Shown piece after piece: positions 51,173-63,180 of a DNA stretch of 64,000 nucleotides. How positions within the stretch are numbered: position 1 is the first letter of the stretch; each line of letters begins with the position of its first letter. Where the stretch lies: the NCBI GenBank assembly GCA_003254905.1, contig QANU01048949.1, forward strand, positions 472,724 through 536,723, written 5' to 3'. The DNA is from Nissolia schottii. Taxonomy: Eukaryota; Streptophyta; Magnoliopsida; Fabales; Fabaceae. The translations under genes were made by a program, and so were the position numbers. The notes under the pieces were generated by a model that made no database searches, had not been told where the DNA came from, and worked only from the letters and a program-made list of their open reading frames with translations.

Positions 51173-52447
51173 ATGGCTTCTTTACAGGCTTCATCTAATT
51201 TGCTTTCTTCTTTTTGCAAATCCAATTCACAAAGAGTCAAAGTCAAAGCCGCTATCCATGTCCCAAAGTTCCCTAGAGCCCCTTTCTCAGCTCCATTGGT
51301 ACACACCCGGAACCTGTTTGATGAAATGCACGGCTTTACAAACACACTCCCAGTATCACAATCTGGTGATTCTAGTTCAAGCAACCACACTCCATCAAAA
51401 GATACCGCAATTCATAAGCTCTATGCGATTCTAGAGGCAGTGTGTGACAGAGTGGAGATGCACCACAACGTCGGCGAGCAGCGTGACAACTGGAACACCC
51501 TTTTCCTCAACTCCATCAACATGATCACTCTCACCGCCACTACAATGGCTGGAGTTGCAGCCGCCACAATCGATGACTCCGGTGCACTTCTGGCCCTGAA
51601 ACTATCTTCCGCGCTTCTGTTTTCTGCAGCCACCGGTATGCTGCTCATCATGAACAAGATCCAGCCTTCGCAACTCGCCGAGGAGCAACGCAATGCCACA
51701 AGGTTGTTTAAGCAGCTTCAGAATGAAATTGAAACCACAATTGCAATTGGAAACCCTACGGAGGAAGATGTGAAGGTTTCAATGGAGAAGGTGTTGGCGC
51801 TTGACAAAGCCTACCCGCTTCCCTTGTTGGGAGCCATGCTTGACAAGTTTCCTCAGAAATTTGAGCCTGCCGTGTGGTGGCCTCATTCTACAAAGCTTTC
51901 AAGGAGAAACAGAACAATGCAACTCCGCGAAACAAAGGTGGGAGGGAATAATGGATGGAATGAGGGACTAGAAATGGAAATAAGAGAGGTCATTGAAGTG
52001 GTAAGGAGGAAGGACATAGAGGACTATGAGAGGCTAGGAAACTTGGTGCTGAAGATAAACAAGACTCTAGCCATTGCAGGCCCTTTACTCACTGGCATTG
52101 CTGCAGTGGGGTCCTGTTTTGTGGGCCAGGGGTCATGGTCGGGGATTGTTCCGGTCATGGCCGGGGCATTGGCCTCAGCAGTTAATTCTTTCGAGCATGG
52201 TGGCCAAGTCGGGATGGTGTCCGAGATGTACAGGACCACTGCGGGATTCTTCAAGCACACAGAAAGTTCAATCCAAGAGACAATTCAACAGGACATGGAG
52301 AATAGAGAAAACGGGGAGTTGTTTGAGATGAAGCTGGCTTTGAAGTTGGGGAGAAGCTTGTCCCAGTTGAGAGATCTTGCAAGGAAATCAGCTTATTCTC
52401 GTATTGAGGGAACTGGCATTGATGAATTCGCCAGCAAGATCTTCTAA
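51173..52447 (+). CDS. Uncharacterised At4g22030-like protein, tandem copy 3
   Basis: Single-exon paralogue, 424 residues. The N-terminus (MASLQASSNLLSSF) resembles copy 1 and again suggests a plastid transit peptide. Shared landmarks are VEMHHNVGEQRDNWNTLFLN, KIQPSQLAEEQRNATRLFKQ, KFEPAVWWP, FEHGGQVGM and DEFASKIF. It is the most diverged at the second half: MYRTTAGFFKHTESSIQETI replaces MYRNCGGFFKLLEQTIEATL, and the conserved Cys there is lost. Hydrophobic pairs lie at about 118-165 and 295-338. Function is unknown; it is probably the same as in copies 1 and 2, or partly diverged. Confidence 0.9.
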   Translation: MASLQASSNLLSSFCKSNSQRVKVKAAIHVPKFPRAPFSAPLVHTRNLFDEMHGFTNTLPVSQSGDSSSSNHTPSKDTAIHKLYAILEAVCDRVEMHHNVGEQRDNWNTLFLNSINMITLTATTMAGVAAATIDDSGALLALKLSSALLFSAATGMLLIMNKIQPSQLAEEQRNATRLFKQLQNEIETTIAIGNPTEEDVKVSMEKVLALDKAYPLPLLGAMLDKFPQKFEPAVWWPHSTKLSRRNRTMQLRETKVGGNNGWNEGLEMEIREVIEVVRRKDIEDYERLGNLVLKINKTLAIAGPLLTGIAAVGSCFVGQGSWSGIVPVMAGALASAVNSFEHGGQVGMVSEMYRTTAGFFKHTESSIQETIQQDMENRENGELFEMKLALKLGRSLSQLRDLARKSAYSRIEGTGIDEFASKIF

Positions 52448-53332
52448 TCTGATAATTTTTTCATTCCATTTTTTTTTTTAATTCTTTATAACAGATTAAC
52501 CAACTCTGTTCATTCATATTTAACTTTATACGTGTAAATTCATCCTAACATGGAAATGAAATGTTAGTTTTGGAGTAACTACTTCTCTTTTCTTTTCTTT
52601 TCAAATTTACTTTGTTTGGTACTCCTTGTTCTTCTTTTGGTGCAAACGAGAATTGACTATTGAGTTGTTGAATGATGACCTGATGAGATATATAAATTAG
52701 AATATATTGACCAAGTAAATAAATTTGCTCTGGGAAATATTACAATTTGAATACTATCCGTCAGAATTTGACAATCGTGTTGACCTTTTAAGGTCCAAGA
52801 TATTGATCAACGCCTATGGGCTATACATCATTGTTGAGTAGCACCAGTAAAATGAGAATTTAAATAATAAGAATGAAAGGGATACAATAAAATAATATTT
52901 TTCAGCATTATTGTGTTGGTTTGACAGAGAAACATGTTGAACAAATAACATGGAAACTAAACTTTGTAAGAATCATGAACATCATGCTTGTGTTAAACCT
53001 GAAACTACGTACAAATTTCTCATTCCTCCACTGGGGTCTTTCAGATTCGCATGTAAATTACTGATCAGCCCAATTCTTGTCCTGGAGATATAGTGAAATT
53101 TGTGACTTAAGCTAACATTGAAACGTACATGGTTGCATGATGCATTGTTCTATTGATAGCATGTTGAGTTAAACTTGTTTGAAATGATGTCATGTAATGT
53201 ATAGGAAGCCTAGTACTTGATGTGAGAAAGACAATGACATTAACATCAGACTGTAACACTCAGATTAATATGGGAAAATTTGTGAACAAGGGGTGTAACT
53301 GGGAAATGTTCAAGGTGAAATACTGAGGCGAA
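52448..53332. other. Intergenic, AT-rich
   Basis: 3' UTR of copy 3 followed by non-coding DNA. No repeat or gene is recognised. The right part is the 3' flank of the T-protein fragment on the other strand. Confidence 0.55.
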
Positions 53333-54087
53333 TCAGGCTTTTTTATGGTATTTTGCTGGTACAAATGGCATTTTTGTAACAACTCCTCCATTGGATTTTC
53401 CTCTAACAAAAATCTTTACTTTGGTGCCTGCCTTGTGAAATCCAGACTTGACATATCCAATGGCTATGTTCTTCTTGGGGCAAGGACTGAACCCACCACT
53501 GGTGACTTCCCCAATGTTGTTTCTTCCTTCATCTTGAATCTCACTGTGGCTTCTAGCAGGTGGACCAGAAGAGAAGAAGCCAACACGCCTAATCGAAGGA
53601 CCTTCTTCGAGCTGTTTCAGGATAACTTGAGCCCCAAGAAAACCACCTTCTGCTCTCCTCCTCTTCCCTATGGCCCATGTGAGCCCTGCCTCAATAGGTG
53701 TAATGTGCTGTTCCAAGTCATTCCCATACAAGCACAATCCGGCTTTGAGCCACAGGCTATCCCTAGCCCCTAATCCTATCAATCTTATCTTCCCTTCAGA
53801 TTTGTCCAGAATCGCCTTAGCAAGATCCACTCCATGCTCTGAAGCAACCGAGATCTCAAATCCATCTTCCCCAGTGTACCTGAAAGTCTCAGGCTCAGCA
53901 AGAGTGTAATTAACTTATTATGCACAAAATTGCTGATGTTGGTGAGAGAAAAACACAGGAAAGCATACCCTGTCCGTGTGAGGAAGCACTGCAAGCCATT
54001 GATGTCGAACACACCGAACTGGCCAAAGTAGAGCTTGCTCAGATCCTCTTTTGTGAGGTGTTGAAGGACAGGAGCAGCAAGAGGACC
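53333..54087 (-). pseudogene. Glycine cleavage T-protein (aminomethyltransferase), 5'-truncated fragment
   Basis: T-protein transfers the methylene carbon to tetrahydrofolate in mitochondrial glycine cleavage. Here only the last two exons are found: 53969-54087 ([20 protein letters not shown], ending RTG) and 53333-53879 ([11 protein letters not shown] onward, then [20 protein letters not shown] and the stop), joined in phase 2, about 221 residues instead of about 408. The first exon is preceded by a normal acceptor (ggagcag), so upstream exons once existed, but 54088-54640 holds none. A gap (54650-55075) follows and then a gene on the other strand. The near-invariant ARDSLRLEAG reads [10 protein letters not shown] here, an R-to-W and E-to-K change. 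I call it a pseudogene fragment. A mis-assembled or gap-hidden 5' half is the alternative. Confidence 0.75.
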
Positions 54088-54589
54088 CTGCTCCATAGAG
54101 TAGACAACAAGAATGAGGTACAGATCATTAATGTAAAAGCCTGAGCACAAATCACCTGAACGAGTGAATCATTATCATTTTATGACAGCACTGAACACAA
54201 TTTTGAAGTATTTTACATTGGTGAGAAAGATCACAGTCCACAAGCAATGTTATAGATCTACCTTAAAAGGGAAAAGTAAGAAACAAAGGAGTGGCAAAGG
54301 TACAAGAACTCAGTAACAAAATGTTCAAATCATTAGTATACTTTACGTGGGTGTTGAAAAAAAATGGAGCCTGTCACAAGGTAAAGTGCAAGTAAGAAAA
54401 AGATAAAAGGGTAGAGCACTGACAGAGACTGGCTTGCTTCTGTAGCGAGTACTGTTAGAAGAATGAAGCAAATCTGGGAATAACCGAATAAGGAAGGAAA
54501 AATGTTCAAAAGCAAAAGTGAAAAGAAAATGGCGTATCATATTTCAAACTTATATAAACAAAGTTTAGTGAATCAGTTTTATGTTCACA

Positions 54590-54620
<31 letters not shown>

Positions 54621-54649
54621 AGTCATATTTCTACTATTACATTTTTTTT
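54088..54649. other. Intron-like or intergenic sequence before the gap
   Basis: AT-rich, with an (AAAT)n run at about 54592-54615 and a poly-T at the gap edge. No T-protein exon (for example one encoding the ERSLLALQ region) is recognised on the minus strand. Confidence 0.5.
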
Positions 54650-55075
54650 NNNNNNNNNNNNNNNNNNNNNNNNNNNNNNNNNNNNNNNNNNNNNNNNNNN
54701 NNNNNNNNNNNNNNNNNNNNNNNNNNNNNNNNNNNNNNNNNNNNNNNNNNNNNNNNNNNNNNNNNNNNNNNNNNNNNNNNNNNNNNNNNNNNNNNNNNNN
54801 NNNNNNNNNNNNNNNNNNNNNNNNNNNNNNNNNNNNNNNNNNNNNNNNNNNNNNNNNNNNNNNNNNNNNNNNNNNNNNNNNNNNNNNNNNNNNNNNNNNN
54901 NNNNNNNNNNNNNNNNNNNNNNNNNNNNNNNNNNNNNNNNNNNNNNNNNNNNNNNNNNNNNNNNNNNNNNNNNNNNNNNNNNNNNNNNNNNNNNNNNNNN
55001 NNNNNNNNNNNNNNNNNNNNNNNNNNNNNNNNNNNNNNNNNNNNNNNNNNNNNNNNNNNNNNNNNNNNNNNNNNN
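54650..55075. other. Assembly gap (426 N)
   Basis: Ns flanked by T runs on both sides, so probably a homopolymer or repeat that did not assemble. It could hide T-protein exons or part of a repeat. Confidence 0.98.
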
Positions 55076-55523
55076 TTTTTTTTTGATAAAATCTTGCTGA
55101 TAATTTTATTAGCATGTTTTGTCTGCCATTTTTAACATTTCTGACTTGTGATTAATTTGTTACGAAGAATTTTCTTGACTAATTACTTACGTCTCTGTTT
55201 CACTTAGAGGAAACTGTTTACTTTTGATTCCTTGGTTTTAATTCAGCATCCAATTTGTAGGAATCACTCCACACCAAATGAAATGTAACCACAATTACTG
55301 TGTGTGTAAGCCAGACTGGTAGATACCTCACATAACTAACTCAACTAAACTCACCTCAGCTTTCCTTTCGCCTGCTTCTATTCTATGTCTTACTGTTACT
55401 TGCTTCTCTTTAAATCTTCAAAAGGTTTTCTTTCTATGCAATTTTATATGCTACTCCTGTCTTAACCTTTTCCTATTCAATTATTTATTATTTTGAAGGG
55501 AACTAAAATATCATGGTTCAACC
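55076..55523. other. Upstream region of the unknown gene
   Basis: AT-rich, CT-rich near 55370-55480; it is presumably the promoter and 5' UTR of the gene starting at 55524. No other feature is seen. Confidence 0.45.
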
Positions 55524-57154
55524 ATGCTAACGGTGTATGCTCCCAGAGCTACTCTCAAGTGCCATTTATTCCAAGATTCGGCATCAGTGCATCAAACCTA
55601 TTATCCAAACAGGTTCAATAATGTTAATTTTGTAAATTGTAACTCTGCTTTTCCTAAACCTTCTGCGAGTCCTTGCGGTAACATATTTCTTAGTTCCTCC
55701 TTCTCCGGGAAATGTGATAAGCAACAGAAGAGCCTTCATCAGTTGCATCATGTTGCCACCCACAAATGGCTGGTAAGCTGGCTCTCTGCTTTGGTAGTTC
55801 ATCACTTCACTTGTGTCTAGTTCATTATTATATCTCAGGTGATTGATATGTTTTGGCAACATATGAATGGCAGTGCGGGTTACATGATTCCGTTTCATCA
55901 GATGATGAATATCGATCGTCGCGCAATATAGCAATCAGCTTGTTCAGGCGATACAGGAATTTCGTTGATCGTGGTGGAGGTGACAATTTAAAAGTATGTG
56001 CATTGGCTTACTTGGCGTGCTTCCTTTGCATCCTTATCTGTTTTCGCTTTTATATTCCAATATTAAGTTTGTTTGTTTAACACTCAGGAGTTCATCGCTG
56101 CTGGGGTAAATGCATATGCACTAGGATGCACTGATGAAGGATTAAGGAAAGAACTAACTGATATAAAGGACTCTGGCACTGAAATAGAAGCAATGCAAAG
56201 TTATGGTGGAAGCACAAGCTTGAAATCCAAGATCATCTCAGAGGAGGTCAGTGCTACTTCAATTTTTAACTTTAGTTGGTACAGCTAATTCTAAGCCATC
56301 AATCATGATTATCACAACAAGCATTTTTATTTTGTTCTGCTGGATCTAAGATGTCTCATTCTTCATGTTCTGTGCCATGCAGGTTGATGAGTGCATTCTT
56401 TGGTTAAGCATTATATTCATCACCATCTTGTGTACACCCCAACCAACTATTGTGAGATGGTCATCTACACCTCCAGTGTCAGATGAAGTGCGACTTCAGT
56501 GGAAAGGCTTCTGTGCTCTTATAGCAAATGCATATTTCATGAAGGGAATGGCTTGGTGAGATCCTTGCTTGCATATTTTGTTTTTGAAATTTTCCTTTTC
56601 TTTACTTTTTAACTTATTATAGGCGATTGAACTTTGTAATCTTACATTAATTAATTTTTACAAGTGAGAAATGCCTATTAAGATGTTCATAATATTGCTT
56701 ACCATGTGTTTATTTGAAGGCTTCCCGTGAAGACTCTCCAACTAGAGCAAACAGCTGTGATGGGTGAAGCTGAGAAGCCATCAGTTGTCGCTAGCCGAAT
56801 GCGATTAGTGTTTAGCACACTTGAGGTTAGCAATTTACATGTTGTGATCAGTGTCTGTAGAATTTATTGGCACAGGTAAGGGAGTAGGGGCCGTTGTGTT
56901 TTACCATTTTACATATCTATTGATCAATCCGTAATACGGTCAACTCAAGGGAGGATCATGGATCTCGCATTGGTTTGTTTACTGAATTTTAAACTGGTTT
57001 TACAAAGTAGGTTCTTTTAGAGACGATTATTCTTTAGCTTATCACTAGTCATGCTCATCACTATTATATTTACTTTTAAGTTTAATAGATATGGAATTAC
57101 ATATGGTGAGGTTGGCTGTTGCAGGTAGTGAGTCCACAGTGGCCGAGAGTATAG
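55524..57154 (+). CDS. Unknown conserved plant protein, probably plastid-targeted, six exons
   Basis: Exons as read: 55524-55772, 55874-55993, 56088-56246, 56383-56555, 56720-56825 and 57125-57154, all with GT-AG borders and consistent phases, giving about 278 residues. I do not recognise a named domain. The N-terminus (MLTVYAPRATLKCHLF, rich in Ser, Asn and basic residues, few acids) looks like a chloroplast transit peptide. The core includes EFIAAGVNAYALGCTDEGLR, then a hydrophobic helix VDECILWLSIIFITILCTPQ (exon 4), then WKGFCALIANAYFMKGMAWLP and VVASRMRLVFSTLEVVSPQWP. One membrane segment is likely. The last exon is only nine codons and supported by a good acceptor (gttgcag). The ATG at 55524 is the first in frame; an earlier start cannot be excluded. 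Confidence 0.8.
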
Positions 57155-57745
57155 AGCTTGAGATTCTATTTCCCAGCAATTTACAAAGGCAAAGAAAAGA
57201 ATAGTCATGTAGTCTACCTTCGTCGAATGTGCTTATATATCTATTTTGTACGTTATATTATAGTTGTTTAGAGTTTATCTCTCATATAATATATAATGCC
57301 TTTATTTACTGGTCAAATGAAATGCCAAATATATATTTTACACTTTTTCACTCATTGTTTCGTGTCTTTAATTTCAACTGGGAACTTAGCGGAAAGACCT
57401 TGTAAGGCACTTAAATTATACACCCCCCACGCAGTAAGGTACTTAAGAGGCATGCTAACGAATCCGAGCGAGTGCAAAATAGAAATGGCACAAGACTGTA
57501 CATAATATTAATACGCTTAACATCTCATTAGCAAGACCCGACAGACGCATACAGAGGTGCTCGGGTGAATTACAGTTACAGAGATATCTCAGCTTACGGA
57601 GAGATGAAGGAAGCTACATTCGTCACCCTCTCGAGGGGAAAAAACAAATTTAAGTTCTAACTAGACTCGTCAAAAATAACATTTTTTTAAAACAAAATGT
57701 GGTCAAAATTGAACTCCATTAGCCACGATCTCAATCTATAAATTA
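57155..57745. other. 3' flanks of two convergent genes
   Basis: Between the unknown gene (+) and UTP6 (-). Probably both 3' UTRs; no ORF or repeat is recognised. Confidence 0.5.
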
Positions 57746-60700
57746 TCATAAATAAGCAATAAACTCACTAGAATCTTTGAGTATTTTCCTTGCACGCCAA
57801 TACACAGCAGTAGCCTTTTCTGACGTTCCCATCTGCGAAATCAGCCCCAGAAAGAGTTATGAACGCATTATATTATGATAACAAAATAAATCCACCAAGT
57901 GAGAAAAGTGGTTAATTATGATGGTTAGAATAATAAATCTTCATCATCATTTGACATGAATAATTAAGATTAAATCATAAAGCCATATGACACGTGATCT
58001 TAACCATCCATATAGGATGTAATCCCATATATGCTCTTTTCACGTCTAACATAAAAATAACGTTATCACTTGATATACATTGGTGAATTTCAGTATCAGT
58101 CAACCACAAGCAAGCAGAAAAACTTTACCTTAGTCTCCATTTGATAGTACTTTTGCCACAAGTCGACATTTTGGTCATAAGTTGCAAGTGCAGATTCATA
58201 TAATTTCCTGGCATTTATGAGACCATCTTTGTCTCCCATTGATGCATAGTTTGTTTCCAAGTCAATGCAGTTCCTATATAAAGCAAGGCCGGGATGCGGT
58301 AATGCTAGAAATCTGCAATGATAACCAATTCAGGAATTATTAAAGGATACAAGAAAGAAAATCTCTCAATCTTTACGTGGAGCTTGTTTTGTAAACGACA
58401 TGCTGAGCTAATTCTGTAACACATACTGTTTATAGACATCTCTGGCCTGATGAATTCCATCCTTTTGAAGCATAAAACTCACAATGGCAGATGAAAGGGA
58501 AAATCCATTTTCACTGCCACCATCTTTGGTCAAAGAAACAACAGAGATCTCCACTAGTTTATCAAAATACTGTCTCTGATTTGCATAGAATTTAAGTGCC
58601 TGTATTGAGTGACAGTATGGAAAATGAACTGATTTAAGAACTTCGGGATTTTAACGGTATACAGAGCACACTTCAAGAAAAGCAAAAATCAATTTACGCT
58701 GAAATTAATACACAAAGACGATGCTTGACCAATTATTAACATAGAATATTGGACTAAATAGAAAAACTTTGAGTTAAGGAGATGCACTGCCCCCAAAAAC
58801 TCACTAAAGAGAATGACAGTAAGAATTTGTGGTGACAACATACCTGTACCCACAAATTCTCCGATTTTGAAACAGGAACTTTAGTCAAAATTTGCCTCAT
58901 GAGTTCAAAGAGGGATTGCAGATCAGCGTCACTTGGTGAAGGAGAACTCCTAGTGATGCATCTGATTTCTATACTAATCCTTAATCCCCATAACTGTACC
59001 GACTCAGCAAGTTCTCCACTGCAAAGCTTTGCTGCCAATTTCCTGGCCTTGTCCAATTGTCTCAATTGCAAATATAAGGACACGTGCTTGCAAGCAAGAT
59101 CTTCAGTAATGCACCTCATACTTTCAGCCCTTTCATATACTTCCAGGAGATGAGATATATATTTTACCAAATGGCCTGGGGTTTCTCCTTCTTTAGGAGC
59201 TACAATACCCATTAGAAAATTTGCATACAAACTAAACATAGTTCCTGAAGGCAAACTTTTCAAAGCCTCCTCATAAACCTGCAAAACAGAGAATGGTCTG
59301 AGGTTCAATAGACCAATATAGGCATGCAAGACAAATAATCATAGAAGAATTCTCATTACTCCATTATCCAAGCAGTATTATTCTTAGATGCAGGAGGGGT
59401 ATAGGGATGGGTTACCATGGTAACCTCCATAATCATAATATGCTTAGTTCAACATAGTTTTAAGTTAAAAGCATTGACAAATCTCAGTCACTGCCAGAAT
59501 TATTCAAAATACCATGCACTCATTAAGTTCAGTAGCTCACACAGACACATACCTGAACTGCATTTTGCACCTGGAGAAGTATGACTTCTTCGCTTACCTC
59601 CAGCACATTTTCAAGATCACATTCATGCCTTGCGAGCCAATCCCAGAATTCTGGTTTTGTCGAAAAACCCCTCTTCATATCATTCAGCATCTCGTTACGC
59701 ATATCTTCATAATGCGCTAAGTTTGTACCCTCCAATATCTCAAAAAAGCGCTTCCTAAGACTAAGACTTGAAGGGACAGCTTCAAGTGCTCCACCGTAAA
59801 CAGTTCGAAAAAAGTTCATACCATGCTCTGCAAATAATTCTAGCTTCTTCTTTAATTCATCACTCTCGACATTTTGTCCATCATTATTCTCTTTTTCATC
59901 AAGGGACATAAATAACTCCTTGTTCTCATCCCTCCATTGTTTTTCATCAGCAGTTCTAGGATCACGGGTAAGAGTTCCCTCGTCCTCACCTAAAGCAACC
60001 TTCCGGGCCTTTAACTTGTTAAGGTATACAAGTTCCATCCGAAGATACTCTACCCAAAGGTCTTCTGAAGTTGGGCAAACTCTGAGACCTTCCTGCATCA
60101 AAGCACGAGCAGCTGCAACATTCAAGTTATGATCGAATTCCCAAGCTGCAGCATAAATCCAAACTCCTGGGACCTTTGGGTGAAACCTAATAACTTTTGC
60201 CAGTGCCTGCAGAAGTTCCAAAAGGAAAATGTTCACATCTCCTATGCATAAAATACAATCCAAATCTTACAACAAAATCACAATCATCACATTCGTAATT
60301 TTCTAAACCAAATTAAAAAGAACACCAAATTAAACAGGTATCATCTACATCTGTTCTATTCAAAATCACGTTAACAATTTAACTACATGTATATTTATAC
60401 GTTTAAATAAAACGAGCGTAATTCCTAATTAGAGAGTAAAATGAGGTTACCTTCTTCATTCTTCCGTTTTTTCTCTGTCTGCAAAACTCAAGGTACCGAA
60501 ACCAGAGATCAATGTCGCCCTTGTAATGCTTCAAAGCGAGCTCATAAATATCCATGATCCTAAGCAAGCCGGCGAAATCGGACTTGGACTTGTTCAGCTT
60601 CTTGTTGCCCTGCTTCTTCAGCTCGCGCGCCACTGACTTCTTGCGGAGGCTGCGGAGGGCGTCGAGCTGAGCCTCGTAATCAACGTAAGCCAGGAAGTCC

Positions 60701-60855
60701 TCCTTGAGTGGGCACGAACGCCTCATCCTGTACTCGAATTTGCGCCTCTGCTTCACGATCTCGGCGATCTCGCGGCGGCTGAAGAGGCCGCGCTGCTCCA
60801 GGTCGTCGAGCTCATCGAGCATGCGCTCCATCCTGTACTGCACAACGTCCGCCAT
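57746..60855 (-). CDS. UTP6: UTP6, U3 snoRNA-associated protein 6, six exons
   Basis: This is a nucleolar component of the SSU processome (UTP-B subcomplex) needed for pre-18S rRNA processing. Exons on the minus strand: 60451-60855, 59553-60206, 58844-59278, 58427-58599, 58129-58312 and 57746-57832, giving 645 residues, near the usual length. The UTP6 N-terminal domain opens MADVVQYRMERMLDELDDLE and includes RRKFEYRMRRSCPLKEDFLAYVDYE. Half-a-TPR repeats follow (YELALKHYKGDIDLWFRYLEF; HPKVPGVWIYAAAWEFDHN; SEDLWVEYLRMELVYLNKLK; ALATYDQNVDLWQKYYQME). The stretch between about 250 and 300 is charged. The start at 60855 gives the conserved MADVVQYR. A perfect 16-bp palindrome lies in the intron at 59410-59425. 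Confidence 0.95.
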
Positions 60856-63180
60856 GGCTCTTGCTTCGGATGGCAGCCAACTCGGTGGGACTCGGTAGGG
60901 TGAATCGGAGGATTACCACGAACGAGGCTGCGTTTGGTTTCTTCACACCGAACCTGAACCTATCTGAGGGGCTGAGGTTGAAGAAGGGTTTTTGGTTTAA
61001 TTGGGGCTTCGTAGGCCTCTATTTGAAGTTGGGCTTCTACTAATGTGGGCAGGTCACAGCCCAAACTTCAGTCACTGTTTGCCATGCTAACCTATCACAT
61101 ATGAAATTGGGCTTAAAGGTGGGTTATTGGGTTGTTTGACATGTACATAAACGCGAAAAAACAGTTAAAAGATAAAAAGTTCATCTTTTCTGTTGAGCGA
61201 GAAAAAAAAATTCGTCCTCTTGCCTCATTGTTTGGGAGATAAAAACAGGATGAAAAAAGAAAATGAAAATTTAGCAACATATTATATTTAAATCTATATC
61301 CATATAACTGATTGAAAATTGGTCTAGCAATAAGGGTTAAACCACGACTTTTTGATGAATCACATTTAGAAAGAAATAGTTATGGAAAACCCCAAAAAAA
61401 GTTATATTTATACCATGTTCTTTTTTTTGTTCAAATAACATATCTTGCTTTGAATATTAATATTTGTACATAAATGCAGCATGTATGAAAATGTAATTGG
61501 ATGATAAATTGAGAATAACAATGGAATTGAAAAAGCGTTGTGAAGTATTTTTGTATATTTTTTTCGCAACTATAACAAGAATAGAGAAAGACAAAAGAGA
61601 GAAAAATCTTAGAGAAAAATAGAAGATTTGACATCATATTTTTTATATCCTCTTTAATGTCTCTATTCTCCTATTTATAATAAGCTTGAATGCCATTAAT
61701 TAGACCAATTATTAATAATTATTATTTAAATCTTTATTTACTTAAGTTCAAATTACAATAAATTATAAATATCTAAATTATATATTTAAGAGAGCAGAAA
61801 GTCTCCATGTACACCCAATAAGCATACACCCGTACATACACCACTGTTTTGTACATTTTTATGCGGAATTAATGATAATTATACGTATAGCGTATAACTA
61901 TACACAACGAGCGCACCCCAATCCCGAACTCGTTCTTGTCATCCTTTTCACCCATCGTCTTCAACCTCTCATCGTCGTCATCGTCATCGGCATCCTCTGT
62001 CATTCTCTCATCCTCCCATCCTCCTATTACCTTGATTATCAATATCATCATCCTTTCTTTGATTATCATCTCATCATCATAATTCAATTTTCTATTATGT
62101 TTATCATCATCATCGTTTTCATGATTTTTTTTCTTTGATTTCCATGGAGAGTTTTGTTCTTTGACGTCTATGTGAAATTGANGAAATGTGTAACTCTAAG
62201 AGGATAGTCTCTCTGGGGTCATGAGTTGTTGTTTGAGTATTAGTATAATCTTTTGAATTTTGCTAATCTCTGTTCTGGTTAAGGAAAGAGAATAGGAACA
62301 ACATATTGATGATGAACTGATGGAAGGTATGTTTCTTTAATCTCTCCGACGAGGTTAATTAATAAAATTAGGAAAAGATCGTACTACTTTTTATGGGACA
62401 TATTCTTAAAAATTTAAAGACCAATTTCTTTCCCAAGATCTTTCTTACTATGTCAATGCCTTTTACAAGATTACTATTGTTTTGTAAATCTCACAACTGC
62501 TACTATAAATCAATCTTAGTGTATATAATATGTCTAGTGACTAAAGCTAAACTACTACCGGCCTTCCGAACAATTTTATAAAATTTTCTTCAAGATGTAA
62601 GTCATGTATATGATATAACAACTCAAGCACTTGTAATATACAATCTCAAATTGGAAAAGTGTTAAGTGCATGATCTAATATATGCCTTATGCCTAGCTAC
62701 ATTTGTAGGTACAGTGATACAACATTATTGCTTGAATCCATATTTGATTGGTTTAAGTATCAAGTTCTTTATAATATTCCAACCAACTTTTAAATCAAAT
62801 AATTACATGTGAATATTTGAACCTAGACTCTTCTTCATACACTTGAAAAATGCTGGCCTTTTACTTCTTCAGCATGTGCTTTATGTTATTCTTTTGATAC
62901 TACAACATTTGATTTATTAATAATACATGATGAAAGTTCATACAAATCACATGCAGTGCAGAATGGCACATCAACCGTTAAAAAAAAATGAGACTAACTG
63001 ATCAATAACTCGAAGCTCAAGATGAGCTCCTGATAGTTAATTTTCCCGCATTTAAACTATCATAAAGTAATCAAATTAATAATATGCCACCCCCTCGTGA
63101 CATGATGGTATTGGTATCCAATGCATATGAGAAATTCTTGCTTAGTCACAAGACAAGACGCACGTAGATATGTGCCTAAA
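60856..63180. other. Intergenic; UTP6 promoter at the left
   Basis: The first 200 bp, GC-richer, are the UTP6 5' flank. 61150-63180 is AT-rich with TCATCA-rich microsatellite-like runs at 61930-62120 and an N at 62182. A 'tacacccaataagcatacaccc' stretch near 61810 may be a transposon end, but no partner is seen. No gene is supported. Confidence 0.5.

Noticed and set aside
41176..52447. F-box annotation of the tandem family
   Set aside because: No LPxxxxxxIL-type F-box is visible in any copy, and the N-terminus looks like a transit peptide; I kept the family label but not the function.
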